Source: DATGFB01 sp032160545 (GTDB lineage Bacteria; Actinomycetota; Actinomycetes; Mycobacteriales; Jatrophihabitantaceae). Taken from it: DNA of 55,629 nucleotides. The stretch spans positions 1 to 55,629 of the forward strand of contig JAVHVN010000205.1 of assembly GCA_032160545.1 (NCBI GenBank), in the 5' to 3' direction. Positions 24,831 to 33,058 of the stretch are shown one piece after another. The notes under the pieces were generated by a model. The model was not told where the DNA came from. It did no database searches and was given only the letters and a program-made list of their open reading frames with translations. A program made the translations under genes and the position numbers. How positions within the stretch are numbered: position 1 is the first letter of the stretch; every line of letters starts with the position of its first letter.

Positions 24831-26141
24831 ATGCCCCGAGTGTCCGCGAGCCGGCTGCGCAGCGGGTTCACCACGCGCGCGAGCTGCCTGCTCGCCGCGG
24901 GCAGCACAGCCCTGCTGTGCGGACTCGTGCTCGGGGTGATCGACCTGGTCCGGGCGGGCGTCCTGGCGATCGCCATCCCGCTGGTGGCGGCCGTCAGCGT
25001 GCACCGCTCACGGGTGCAGCTGGCCAATCGCCGCACCGTCGAGCCCGAACGCGCGCAGGCCGGTGCCCCGGTGACCATGCACCTCGCGATCACCAACCGC
25101 TCGGTGTTGCGTACCGGGGCGCTGCTGCTCGAGGACGTCCTGCCGGCCCAGCTGTCGGGTCAGGCGCGCTTCGTCGTGCCCGGCCTGACCGCACGCGAGG
25201 TGCGGACCGTGTCGTACCGGATGCCCGGCTTGCGGCGCGGGCACTACCGCGCCGGTCCGCTGCGGATCCGGCTGACCGACCCGTTCAACATGGTCGACGT
25301 CGTCCGCTCGTTCTCCAGCACGAGCACCTTCCTGGTGACCCCTGCCGTCGAGCGCCTGGCCGCTGTCGAGCCGCCGCGCTCCTTCGACATCGGCGACAAC
25401 GCGGGCAGCCACTCGATCGGTGCGCACGGCGCCGACGACGCATCGACCCGCGAGTACCGCACCGGCGACGACCTGCGCAAGATCCACTGGCGCTCGTCCG
25501 CCCGCGCCGGAATGCTCATGGTCCGCATGGAGGAGCGGCCGTGGCAGGGCCGCACCACCCTGCTGCTCGATCTGCGGGCTGGCGCGCACCGGCAGGCCGG
25601 CGACGCGTCCCTCTCGGGCGAGCCGAACGATGACGACCGGCTGACCGACAGTCTCGAGTGGGGCATCAGCGCGGTGGCCAGCGTCGGCACCCACCTGATG
25701 GTCTCCGGCCGCGAGGTCGGCCTGCTCACCGACCGCAGCAGCGGCGAGCGGGTGCGTTTCGACGGGCCGGCCTCGCTCGCCGACCACCTCGCCGGCGTCG
25801 AGGCGTCACCAGGCGCGGACCTGCAACCGGCAGCCGGAGCAATGCGCGCGGCGGCCCGCGACTCCGCGCTCGTCGCGGTGGTCGGTCACCTCGACCCGGT
25901 CAGCCTGCAGGTGCTGGCCGGCACCCACCCCCGGGGCAGCGCCGTGCCGGCCTTCGCGATCCTGCTCGATGTCGAGACGTGGGCGGGCGCTCCCACGGCG
26001 GACGACCCCGCCGTGCGGGTGTTGGAGGCAGCGGGCTGGCGGGTCACCGTCGTTCGCCGGGGCGACTCGATCGCCGATGCCTGGCAAGCGCTGCTCGGCC
26101 GACGGCACGGCGTCGGCGCACCGCTCGGCGCTGTCCGATGA
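24831..26141 (+). CDS. DUF58 domain protein
   Basis: A 436-aa protein with two N-terminal membrane helices (about 18-57). A beta-rich region follows, then the DUF58 core around residues 200-230 (STREYRTGDDLRKIHWRSSA), the signature R-x-Y-x-x-G-D-D-x-R-x-I-x-W. The rest resembles a VWA-like fold. DUF58 proteins partner with MoxR ATPases and membrane transglutaminases; the molecular job is unknown. It starts 12 nt after moxR and its stop overlaps the next start as ATGA, so the operon is tight. Confidence 0.92.
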   Translation: MPRVSASRLRSGFTTRASCLLAAGSTALLCGLVLGVIDLVRAGVLAIAIPLVAAVSVHRSRVQLANRRTVEPERAQAGAPVTMHLAITNRSVLRTGALLLEDVLPAQLSGQARFVVPGLTAREVRTVSYRMPGLRRGHYRAGPLRIRLTDPFNMVDVVRSFSSTSTFLVTPAVERLAAVEPPRSFDIGDNAGSHSIGAHGADDASTREYRTGDDLRKIHWRSSARAGMLMVRMEERPWQGRTTLLLDLRAGAHRQAGDASLSGEPNDDDRLTDSLEWGISAVASVGTHLMVSGREVGLLTDRSSGERVRFDGPASLADHLAGVEASPGADLQPAAGAMRAAARDSALVAVVGHLDPVSLQVLAGTHPRGSAVPAFAILLDVETWAGAPTADDPAVRVLEAAGWRVTVVRRGDSIADAWQALLGRRHGVGAPLGAVR

Positions 26142-28438
26142 CCGCGCCGCCCCGTCGCACCGACGTTCCCTCGCTGTCGCCGACGTCGCGCGCCATGCTG
26201 GCGTCCGCGCTGGGGATCCTGCCGCTGGCCGAACTCTTCTCCAACGACAGCTGGCTGATCGACGCGTGGCTGGCGATCGCGGTCGTGCTGGTCCCGGCCG
26301 CGTTGCTTCGCAGGACGCGGCAGCCGCGGGTGTGGCACACCTGGCTCGGCATCGCACTGTTGGTCCCCTGGCTGACGTTCCGGTTCGCGGGCGGCCATGC
26401 CTTCGCGGGGATCGTGCCGACGACGGCGACGTGGGGCGACGTCAACCGGATGTTCGACCAGGTCCGCGACGTCACCAACAACGGCGTCGCTCCGGTGCAC
26501 GCCACCGCGGCGGTCGCCTTCGTGGTCGCGCTGATCTGCGGCATCCTCGCGGCGTTCGTCGACCTCGCCGCCGTCGTCGGGCGACGCCCCGCGCTCGGCG
26601 GCGTCCCGCTGCTCGTCGTCTTCACGCTCTCCGGCGCTGTGCCGCGTCATCCGGTCTCGTGGGCGCTGTTCGCCGGTGCCGCGGCGGGCTTCCTGCTGCT
26701 GCTCTCGGTGGACTCCGCCGACACCGTGCACTCGTGGGGCCGGCTGATCCCGAAAGCGGGCGAGCGCGGGCCGCGCGCCTCGCTGGGTGTGTCCGGGCCG
26801 CGCATCGCCGTCATCGCCGTCGCCGTCGCGGTGGTGCTGCCCTTGCTTGCGCCCTCGAGCGCCAAGAACGTGTTGACCGATGCGTTGCACGACTCGGGCG
26901 GGTCCGGCTCCGGCCTGGGCGGCTTCGGCGCCGGCAGTGGTGTGGCGCTGGACCCGTTCGCCGCCCTCAAGGGACAGCTCGACCGCCCGCATACGGTCAC
27001 GCTCTTCTCGGTGACGCTCGACCAGCCCGACGCAGATCCGTTCTACCTGCGGGCCAACGTTCTCAGCAACTACACCGCACGGGGTTGGAGCGTCGGCGCG
27101 CACGGGTCGACCGACTCCGCCAACTCGACGTTCCTGGTCGCCGATCCGCCGGCCGAGCAGCTGCCGACCCGGGTCTACCGGGCGACGATCTCGGTCTCCG
27201 GCCTTGCCGACAACCCACCGGTTTTCGCCAACCCCACCCAGCTACAAGGCCTGCCCAGCCGCACCGGGTGGAGCACCGCCGACCAGATCCTGGTGAACTC
27301 CCAGGTGAGCGAAGGCTCCAAGTACACCGAAGAGGTGCGCGAGCCGGCGCCGAGCGTGCAGCAGCTGGCCGCGGCGACCACGAGCGATCCGGCCCCGGAC
27401 GGGCGGTGGTTGCAGTTGCCTGCGGACGTGCCGCAACAGGTCCTCCGCCAGGTGAACGCGCTCACCGGCGGCCTGGCCAGCCCGTATGCGAAGGCCCGCG
27501 CGCTGAACGACTGGTTCACCAACCCCGCCAACGGCTTCACCTACAGCCTCAACGCGACCTCCGGCGATTCGGGCAGCGCGCTCATCGACTTCCTCACCAA
27601 CAGGACGGGGTACTGCCAGCAGTACGCGGCCGCACTCGGCGTGATGCTGCGCCTCGCGGGCGTCCCGGCTCGCGTCGTGCTCGGCTATACGCACGGCAAG
27701 CCGAACAAGGCGGGGACGTTCCAGGTGACAACCAACGACGCCCATGCGTGGGTCGAGGCGTACTTCGACGGGCTTGGCTGGATCCCGTTCGACCCGACGC
27801 CGGTCGCCCAGCAGCCCGGCGGGTCGACCGCCCAGCTGCCGTGGGCTCCGCACCCGAGCGCAAGCGCCGCTCCGGGTGCCGCCAGCTCAGCCGCGCGCCC
27901 GGGCACGACGCCGGGCGTCACGAGGAGCAACGACACCGCCGGCGCGGCACAGGCGGCGCAGCCCAGCGGGTCGGGCACGAGCAATGCCGGGTGGCTGGGC
28001 TGGGCCGGGGGCCTCGTCGTCCTCGCCGCGGCTGTCGCGGCGCTGCCCGCGTTCGTGCGCTGGCTGCGCAGGCGCTCGCGGATCGGTGCGGCGCGGCTCG
28101 GCGATCCGGACCCCTTGTGGGCCGAACTGACTGCCACCGCCACCGACCTCGGCTACGTCTGGTCGCCGGCGCGCACCCCGCGTCAGGTGGTGGGCTGGCT
28201 GGACCCGCAACTGCGCTCCGGCGGCTCGGGCGAGACCTCCGCCGGGACGTCCCTGCGCACCCTGGCCCTGGCGGTCGAGCAGAAGCGCTACCGCGAGACC
28301 GGTGGTGCGGCACCGGCGCTCGTGCGGGAACTGCGCGAGGTCGAGTCGCAGTTGCGGGGACGGCGCAGCAGGTCGACGCGGATCAGGTCCCGGCTACTGC
28401 CGGCGTCACTCGGCTGGCGCCTGCTGCGGCGGCACTGA
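26138..28438 (+). CDS. TgpA-like membrane transglutaminase
   Basis: A 766-aa protein. The N-terminal part has several membrane helices (about residues 20-240), and a large external region carries the transglutaminase-like core with probable triad Cys493 (GYCQQYAAALG), His536 (AHAWVEAYF) and Asp552 (FDPTP). An Ala/Ser/Pro linker, another membrane helix (WLGWAGGLVVLAAAVAALP) and a C-terminal DUF4129-like cytoplasmic helix region (YRETGGAAP, LVRELREVESQL) follow. Domain order is as in TgpA of Pseudomonas, where the protein is important for growth. The ATG overlaps the DUF58 stop (ATGA); a longer in-frame extension lies inside the DUF58 gene and is rejected. Confidence 0.93.
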   Translation: MTAPPRRTDVPSLSPTSRAMLASALGILPLAELFSNDSWLIDAWLAIAVVLVPAALLRRTRQPRVWHTWLGIALLVPWLTFRFAGGHAFAGIVPTTATWGDVNRMFDQVRDVTNNGVAPVHATAAVAFVVALICGILAAFVDLAAVVGRRPALGGVPLLVVFTLSGAVPRHPVSWALFAGAAAGFLLLLSVDSADTVHSWGRLIPKAGERGPRASLGVSGPRIAVIAVAVAVVLPLLAPSSAKNVLTDALHDSGGSGSGLGGFGAGSGVALDPFAALKGQLDRPHTVTLFSVTLDQPDADPFYLRANVLSNYTARGWSVGAHGSTDSANSTFLVADPPAEQLPTRVYRATISVSGLADNPPVFANPTQLQGLPSRTGWSTADQILVNSQVSEGSKYTEEVREPAPSVQQLAAATTSDPAPDGRWLQLPADVPQQVLRQVNALTGGLASPYAKARALNDWFTNPANGFTYSLNATSGDSGSALIDFLTNRTGYCQQYAAALGVMLRLAGVPARVVLGYTHGKPNKAGTFQVTTNDAHAWVEAYFDGLGWIPFDPTPVAQQPGGSTAQLPWAPHPSASAAPGAASSAARPGTTPGVTRSNDTAGAAQAAQPSGSGTSNAGWLGWAGGLVVLAAAVAALPAFVRWLRRRSRIGAARLGDPDPLWAELTATATDLGYVWSPARTPRQVVGWLDPQLRSGGSGETSAGTSLRTLALAVEQKRYRETGGAAPALVRELREVESQLRGRRSRSTRIRSRLLPASLGWRLLRRH

Positions 28439-28510
28439 GCGGATACCACGCAACTGCGGCACGTCGGGGGGACGCGATGCAGGCGCTGCCTCGGTAGCCG
28501 ACGGGGTGGC

Positions 28511-28885
28511 TCAGGACTCGTCGAAACGGCGACGCAGCCGGTCCTCCATGCGGCCGCGCAGCCCCGAGGGGCGCGCCACCCGCCCGGGTTGCGCACGGTT
28601 CTCGACGCCGTGCGGGGTGCGGGTTCGCAGGCTCTGGACCCCGAAGCCGATGGCGGCGACGAGTAGCACGAAACCTACGACGCTGAGCACGATGAGGCTG
28701 GTGATCAGTCCGACGAGGACGAGACCCAGGCCGGCGACGACACCAAGGATCGCCAGCGTCAGCGACCGCCGGGTGCGCGAGCGCGAGCGAGCCGAGCGAA
28801 CGGCGGAGGCGAATTTCGGATCTTCGGCGTAGAGCGCCTGCTCGATCTGGTCGAGGAGCCTCTGCTCGTGCTCGGAGAGCGGCAC
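28511..28885 (-). CDS. DUF3040 membrane protein (Rv2169c-like)
   Basis: A 124-aa protein. The N-terminal block PLSEHEQRLLDQIEQALYAEDP is the DUF3040 signature. An Arg/Ser-rich stretch, two membrane helices (about 44-84) and a basic tail follow. M. tuberculosis has a protein of this family near mraZ. GTG 28885 is supported by AAGGAGG 5 nt upstream; an in-frame upstream extension is not needed. Function unknown. The 72 nt between it and the convergent transglutaminase gene show no clear terminator. Confidence 0.9.
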   Translation of the reverse strand: MPLSEHEQRLLDQIEQALYAEDPKFASAVRSARSRSRTRRSLTLAILGVVAGLGLVLVGLITSLIVLSVVGFVLLVAAIGFGVQSLRTRTPHGVENRAQPGRVARPSGLRGRMEDRLRRRFDES

Positions 28886-29023
28886 GGTGCCCTCCTTCGG
28901 GTCCTGTGTCCTGTCGACGGCGTCGCCGTTCTCCACCGAGCATACGAGCCGATTCGCCTGTTCGAAAGTTGCGATTCTGCTAACTGCCGCGTGCGACGTC
29001 CACACGCCCTGCCTGATCCTGTG

Positions 29024-30241
29024 TCAGTCGCTGCCGTAGCGGATCGCACCGGCGCCGAACCTGGCTCGCGCGGCGTCGAGAACTCGGTCGGCGCGAGGCC
29101 GCCGACCGGCGGGTCCGCAGTCGCCCGTCTCGAGAGTGAGCTGCTCGGGCGCCCCGGCCGCGTTGCGGAAGTTCTCGCACTTGACGCCGACCAGCCTGAT
29201 GCGCGGCCGATCGAGGTCGAGTGCCGCGTACAGCTCACGTGCCGTCCGGTAGATCGTGTCGTCGGAATCGGTCCAGCTCGGCAGCGACCGGACCCGCGTC
29301 ACGGTGCTGAAGTCGGCGAACCTGATCTTGATGCCGATGGTCCGAGCCGCGAGCCGGCGCGCCCGGATCCGGCGCCCGACGTCGGCGGACAGGCGCAACA
29401 GCTCCCGGTGCACCTGGTCGCTCTCGACGAGATCGGTGTCCGAGGTGTGGTCCGAGCTGATCGACTTCTCGACATCGGAGACCTGCACCGGCCGGGGGTC
29501 GATGCCGTGCGCGAGTTCGTGCAGCTGCGCGGCCGCCGCATTGCCCAGGACCCGCCGCAGGGTGTCGACGGGGGTCGCCGCAAGCTCGGCCACCGTGCGT
29601 ACCCCTATCCGGTGCACCTGTTCGGCGGTGCGCGCCCCGACGCCCCACAGCACGGTGACCGGCAGCGGATGCAGGAAGTCGAGGACCCCGTCCTTCGGCA
29701 CCACCAGCATGCCGTCCGGCTTGCACCGTGCCGACGCGAGCTTGGCAACGAACTTGGTCGGCGCGACGCCCACGGAGCAGGTCAGCCCGAGCTCGGCGTC
29801 GACCCGCGCTCGGATCGCCGCGGCGATCGCTCCGGGCCGCCCGTGCAGCCGGAGCGCGCCCCCGACCTCCAGGAACGCTTCGTCGAGCGACAGCGGCTCG
29901 ACGAGCGGTGTGACGTCGCGCAGGATCGCCATCACGGCGGCGGAGACCTCGCTGTAGGCGGCGCGATCGGGTGGCAGGACGACGAGATCGCGACACAGCC
30001 GCAGCGCCTGGCTCATCGGCATCGCGCTGCGGATGCCGTACCGGCGCGCCTCGTAGGACGCCGCGGCGACGACACCGCGCACTCCCCCGCCGACAACCAC
30101 CGGGCGGCCGCGCAACTGTGGCGCTCGACGGATCTCGACGCTCGCGAAGAAGGCGTCCATGTCGACATGCAGGATGGTGCACCCGTCGTCGGCGCCGTCG
30201 AAACGCCCGCTCGTGCGCGGCAGGTCGGCGCTGCGCCCCAT
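29024..30241 (-). CDS. dinB: DNA polymerase IV (Y family)
   Basis: A 405-aa translesion polymerase. Metal ligands are Asp27 in HVDMDAFF and Asp120-Glu121 in SLDEAFL. The steric-gate neighbourhood, YEARRYGIRSAMP, CSVGVAPTKFVAKLAS, GVGARTAEQVHRIGV (HhH) and the little-finger domain (DHTSDTDLV, IRFADFSTVTRV) follow in order. No beta-clamp motif is obvious at the C-terminus, which ends with an Arg/Ala-rich tail. ATG 30241 has GGAG 8 nt upstream and lies 14 nt after the methyltransferase stop, so the two are likely co-transcribed. No SOS (LexA) box is visible before this gene. Confidence 0.95.
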   Translation of the reverse strand: MGRSADLPRTSGRFDGADDGCTILHVDMDAFFASVEIRRAPQLRGRPVVVGGGVRGVVAAASYEARRYGIRSAMPMSQALRLCRDLVVLPPDRAAYSEVSAAVMAILRDVTPLVEPLSLDEAFLEVGGALRLHGRPGAIAAAIRARVDAELGLTCSVGVAPTKFVAKLASARCKPDGMLVVPKDGVLDFLHPLPVTVLWGVGARTAEQVHRIGVRTVAELAATPVDTLRRVLGNAAAAQLHELAHGIDPRPVQVSDVEKSISSDHTSDTDLVESDQVHRELLRLSADVGRRIRARRLAARTIGIKIRFADFSTVTRVRSLPSWTDSDDTIYRTARELYAALDLDRPRIRLVGVKCENFRNAAGAPEQLTLETGDCGPAGRRPRADRVLDAARARFGAGAIRYGSD

Positions 30242-30255
30242 CGACCCCGCTCCGC

Positions 30256-30993
30256 TCAGCCGGGCCGGCGCGCCAGCAGATGCACGCGCGCGGCGATCTC
30301 GGAGAACGGCGGCCGTGCCGACGTCTCGTCCTCGAGCTCGGCCAGCGCCTCGGCGGCACCCGGCGCCTCGAGCGCCGACCCCGGCACGAATTCGGCGAAC
30401 ACGCCGAGACCGTGCAGCTGGTCGATGAGCAGCCCGGCGTCACGTGCGAGCGCCTGCACCGCCGACGGACCGGGCGGCCCGAACGAGGCATCGAGCGCGC
30501 GCAGCTCGGCGAGGGCCGCCGCGATGTCGCCGCCGAGCGCCCGGGCCAACACGCCGGCGAGCGGGTTGCCGACGAGGACGCTCAGCAGACCGCCGGGACG
30601 CACTGTCGCCGCGATCGACGCGAACGCGGCCGGAACCGAATCGACCGCCTCCAGGATCCCGTGCGCGAGCACCAGGTCGAACACCGCCGGCCCGATGGCG
30701 TCGGCGAGCTGCTCGACGTCGGCCTGCACGGGCGCGATCCGGTCTCCGACACCGGCTTCCTCGGCACGCCGGCGCAGGGTGGCGAGAGCATCAGCACTGA
30801 TGTCGACGACGGTGACGTGCGCGCCAGCACCCGCGAGAGGCACGGCGAAACTGCCGCTGCCACCGCCGCAGTCCAGCACGGTAGGACGCTCACCCTCATG
30901 ATCGGCCGCGGCCAGCGCATCGGTGAGCAGCCGCCAGACGAGCCGGTTGCGCCCGGAGACCGTCGCGTCCCGGCGGGGATCGGTGGTCTGCAC
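30256..30993 (-). CDS. class I SAM-dependent methyltransferase
   Basis: A 245-aa Rossmann-fold methyltransferase: SAM loop VLDCGGGSGSFAVPLA (about 39-54), VTVVDISADAL, QADVEQL and LVLAHGILEAV, with a variable C-terminal half. Resembles SmtA/UbiE-like enzymes; substrate unknown. The GTG at 30993 is preceded by TATCGT with a 6-nt gap, suggesting a leaderless start. It is followed by dinB at 14 nt. Confidence 0.9.
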   Translation of the reverse strand: MQTTDPRRDATVSGRNRLVWRLLTDALAAADHEGERPTVLDCGGGSGSFAVPLAGAGAHVTVVDISADALATLRRRAEEAGVGDRIAPVQADVEQLADAIGPAVFDLVLAHGILEAVDSVPAAFASIAATVRPGGLLSVLVGNPLAGVLARALGGDIAAALAELRALDASFGPPGPSAVQALARDAGLLIDQLHGLGVFAEFVPGSALEAPGAAEALAELEDETSARPPFSEIAARVHLLARRPG

Positions 30994-30999
30994 GCCCCG

Positions 31000-31005
31000 A
31001 CGATA
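31000..31005 (-). promoter_or_regulatory. -10 element for the methyltransferase-dinB unit
   Basis: TATCGT on the minus strand, 6 nt before GTG 30993. Fits a leaderless TAnnnT promoter. Confidence 0.5.
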
Positions 31006-31060
31006 GCCCGCAGGCCCGACGACGAGCCGCCCTCAGCGGCGCCCGACAACGCGGCGTCGG

Positions 31061-31480
31061 TCAGCTCGCCAGCGGTGCGGTCAGCAACCCGACCGAAGTC
31101 TCGACGATCCCGAGGAATTGCTCGGCTGCGCGCAGTTGGTCGTCGGCGTCGCGGTCGGTCACCGCGCTCAGCGCGCCCGCGTCTACCGCGGCCCGAGCGC
31201 TCGCCCCTGCGGCGAAGTAGACGGCCCACTCGCGCAGCTCCGGGGCCACCGCCTCGAGCAGTGCCCAGGCGCTGACGAGCCGGCGCCGGGCCGCGGCCGG
31301 ACGGCCTCGCTCGGCGAACAGCGCGGCCGCGGTACGCAGCGCCGCCAGGTGCGCCATCGAGAACCGCTCGCCAGCGGTGCCGGCACGAGCGGCGTCGGCC
31401 AGTACGAGGCGGGCCTGCTCGAGCAACGCGCGGGGCGAACCATGGGCGGTCACGCCCGAAGAGCCGTACACCGTCGTCAT
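31061..31480 (-). CDS. SAV_6107 family HEPN-like protein
   Basis: A 139-aa all-helical protein resembling the actinobacterial SAV_6107 HEPN family often found close to dinB. Helices carry ALLEQARLVLADAARAGTAG, FSMAHLAALRTAAALFAE and RRLVSAWALLEAVAPELREW, followed by a glycine/alanine hairpin (YFAAGASARAAVDAG). The usual R-x4-6-H HEPN RNase motif is not evident, so it may be a non-catalytic member. ATG 31480 is supported by GGAGG 5 nt upstream. It has its own promoter with a palindrome and lies upstream of the methyltransferase and dinB on the same strand. Confidence 0.8.
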   Translation of the reverse strand: MTTVYGSSGVTAHGSPRALLEQARLVLADAARAGTAGERFSMAHLAALRTAAALFAERGRPAAARRRLVSAWALLEAVAPELREWAVYFAAGASARAAVDAGALSAVTDRDADDQLRAAEQFLGIVETSVGLLTAPLAS

Positions 31481-31500
31481 GACTGCCTCCGTGTCGTCGT

Positions 31501-31537
31501 GTGTTCGAATATTATCGAACACGACGTGCGAAGGCAA
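31501..31537 (-). promoter_or_regulatory. promoter with overlapping palindrome (SAV_6107-type gene)
   Basis: Minus strand TTGCCT (31537-31532) and TAATAT (31514-31509) are spaced by 17 nt. The -10 sits in the centre of a perfect inverted repeat, GTGTTCGA (31501-31508), N6, TCGAACAC (31515-31522). The patch is strikingly AT-rich for this genome. The palindrome probably binds a dimeric repressor. Confidence 0.7.
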
Positions 31538-31551
31538 CCCACGGCGTGTCG

Positions 31552-32751
31552 TCAGGGCTGCAGCACCTCGACGACCTCGCCGATCACCACCACGGCGGGC
31601 GCCCCGACGCCCGCGCCGCGCGCGGCTTCGGCCAGCTGCGCCAACGGGGCCCGCACCACCTGCTGCCCCGGCAGCGTCGCCCGGTGCACCACCGCACTCG
31701 GGGTCGTCGCCGCCCGGCCGTGTGAGATGAGTTCGTCGGCGATCAGGTCCAGGCGGTCCATCGACATCAGCAGCACGAGCGTGTCCGCACCCACCGCGAG
31801 TCCCGGCCAGTCGATGCCCGAGTCGGCGGGGCGCCCCGGGTCGAGGTGGCCCGACACCACGGTGAAGTCGGCCGCTACCCCTCGATGGGTGAGCGGGATG
31901 TTGGCCGCGGCCGGTGCGGCCAACGCCGAGCTGATGCCGGGCACGACGGTCACCGGCACACCCGCGGCCACGCAGGCAAGCAGCTCCTCGCCTCCCCGGC
32001 CGAACACGAACGGGTCGCCCCCCTTCAGGCGTACCACGCGCTTGCCGGCAGAGGCGCGGTCGATCAGTACCGCGTTGATCTCGTCCTGGGTCAGGTTGTG
32101 CCGATGCGCGGACTTGCCGCAGTCGATGATCTCGACGTCATCGGGCAGGTCGTCGAGGAGCGCTCTCGGCGCGAGCCGGTCGACCACGATCACGTCGGCC
32201 GACGCGACCAGCCGCCGTCCGCGGACCGTGATCAGTTCCGGATCGCCCGGCCCGCCACCGACCAGAGCCACGCTGCCGCCCGTCGCGGCCGGACGGGCCG
32301 GGCGCGAGGGCAGCTCCCCGAGGTCGAGCGCCACCGAGATCGCGTCCCGCAGTGCCACCGCGCGCAGCGGGTCGTCGCCGCCCGCGACCGCGACGGTCAC
32401 CCCGTCCCTGCGCAGTACCGCGGGCGTCCGCGCGCTGCCCCCGGTCGCGTCGTCCGCACGGACGCAGAACACCCGCCGCTCGCCGGCCGCGGCCACGACC
32501 GAGGCATTGACCCCGGCGTCGTCGGTGCACGCGACGGCAAGCCAGGCGTCGTCCAGGTCGTCCGGGACGAACGCGCGCAGCCGTACCTCCACGTCGGGCC
32601 GCCCGAGGTCAGGCGACACGACGGGCGCCACCACTCGCACGAGCGCACCCGCCTCGACCAGGGCCACCGCCCGCCGGGTGCCGACCTGCCCGCCGCCGAC
32701 CACCACGACGCGGCGTCCGGTGAGGTCGAGCAGCAGCGGGAACCCGGTCAC
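31552..32751 (-). CDS. cysG: siroheme synthase CysG-type fusion
   Basis: A 399-aa fusion making siroheme for sulfite reductase. The N-terminal half (about 1-150) is the NAD-binding precorrin-2 dehydrogenase/ferrochelatase (LLLDLTGRRVVVVGGGQVGTRR). The C-terminal half (about 157-399) is uroporphyrinogen III C-methyltransferase with VALVGGGPGDPELITVRG, VVRLKGGDPFVFGRGGEEL, VVPGISSALAAPA and the helical TLVLLMSM block. GTG 32751 has GGGAG 9 nt upstream. It is divergent from the sulfite reductase leader, so cofactor and apoenzyme share a 100-nt control region. Confidence 0.95.
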   Translation of the reverse strand: MTGFPLLLDLTGRRVVVVGGGQVGTRRAVALVEAGALVRVVAPVVSPDLGRPDVEVRLRAFVPDDLDDAWLAVACTDDAGVNASVVAAAGERRVFCVRADDATGGSARTPAVLRRDGVTVAVAGGDDPLRAVALRDAISVALDLGELPSRPARPAATGGSVALVGGGPGDPELITVRGRRLVASADVIVVDRLAPRALLDDLPDDVEIIDCGKSAHRHNLTQDEINAVLIDRASAGKRVVRLKGGDPFVFGRGGEELLACVAAGVPVTVVPGISSALAAPAAANIPLTHRGVAADFTVVSGHLDPGRPADSGIDWPGLAVGADTLVLLMSMDRLDLIADELISHGRAATTPSAVVHRATLPGQQVVRAPLAQLAEAARGAGVGAPAVVVIGEVVEVLQP

Positions 32752-32859
32752 CGTGCCATTCTCCCGGTCATTCCGCGCGCCGGTCCCGGCGGTCTTGGCC
32801 CCCGTGTGACGTCATCCGGTGATTTCGCGTCTCCAGCGCCGCTGTGGGACCCTGGACGC

Positions 32860-33000
32860 ATGCATCGATCGACCGGCGCCGCCAGTGCTGGCACCGTGCT
32901 GACCGCTCGCACGGGCGGAACCGTGGGCACGGACGGCACCGCGCTCACCGTACGCAGGCACGTCGATCTGCTGCGCGTCACCGCCGCCGCCTGTCGCTAG
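32860..33000 (+). CDS. putative sulfur-assimilation leader peptide
   Basis: A 46-codon reading frame ending RRHVDLLRVTAAACR and then TAG, 58 nt before the sulfite reductase start. Its C-terminus matches the HVDL-x-R...C ending seen in putative leader peptides placed before sulfur and cysteine genes in many actinobacteria; the Cys codon is second from last. The 5' part is Thr/Gly-rich and the true start may be an internal GTG rather than ATG 32860. Likely a cis-acting uORF whose translation reports cysteine supply. Confidence 0.7.
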   Translation: MHRSTGAASAGTVLTARTGGTVGTDGTALTVRRHVDLLRVTAAACR

Positions 33001-33058
33001 CACCGCGCGCGAGCGCGCCGAAGCGAACGACGACTCCCCGCGACGGAAGGACACGCGC

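Noticed and set aside
31501..31522. SOS box (LexA site) controlling the dinB region
   Set aside because: Actinobacterial LexA sites read TCGAAC-N4-GTTCGA; here the half-sites are in the opposite order with a 6-nt spacer.
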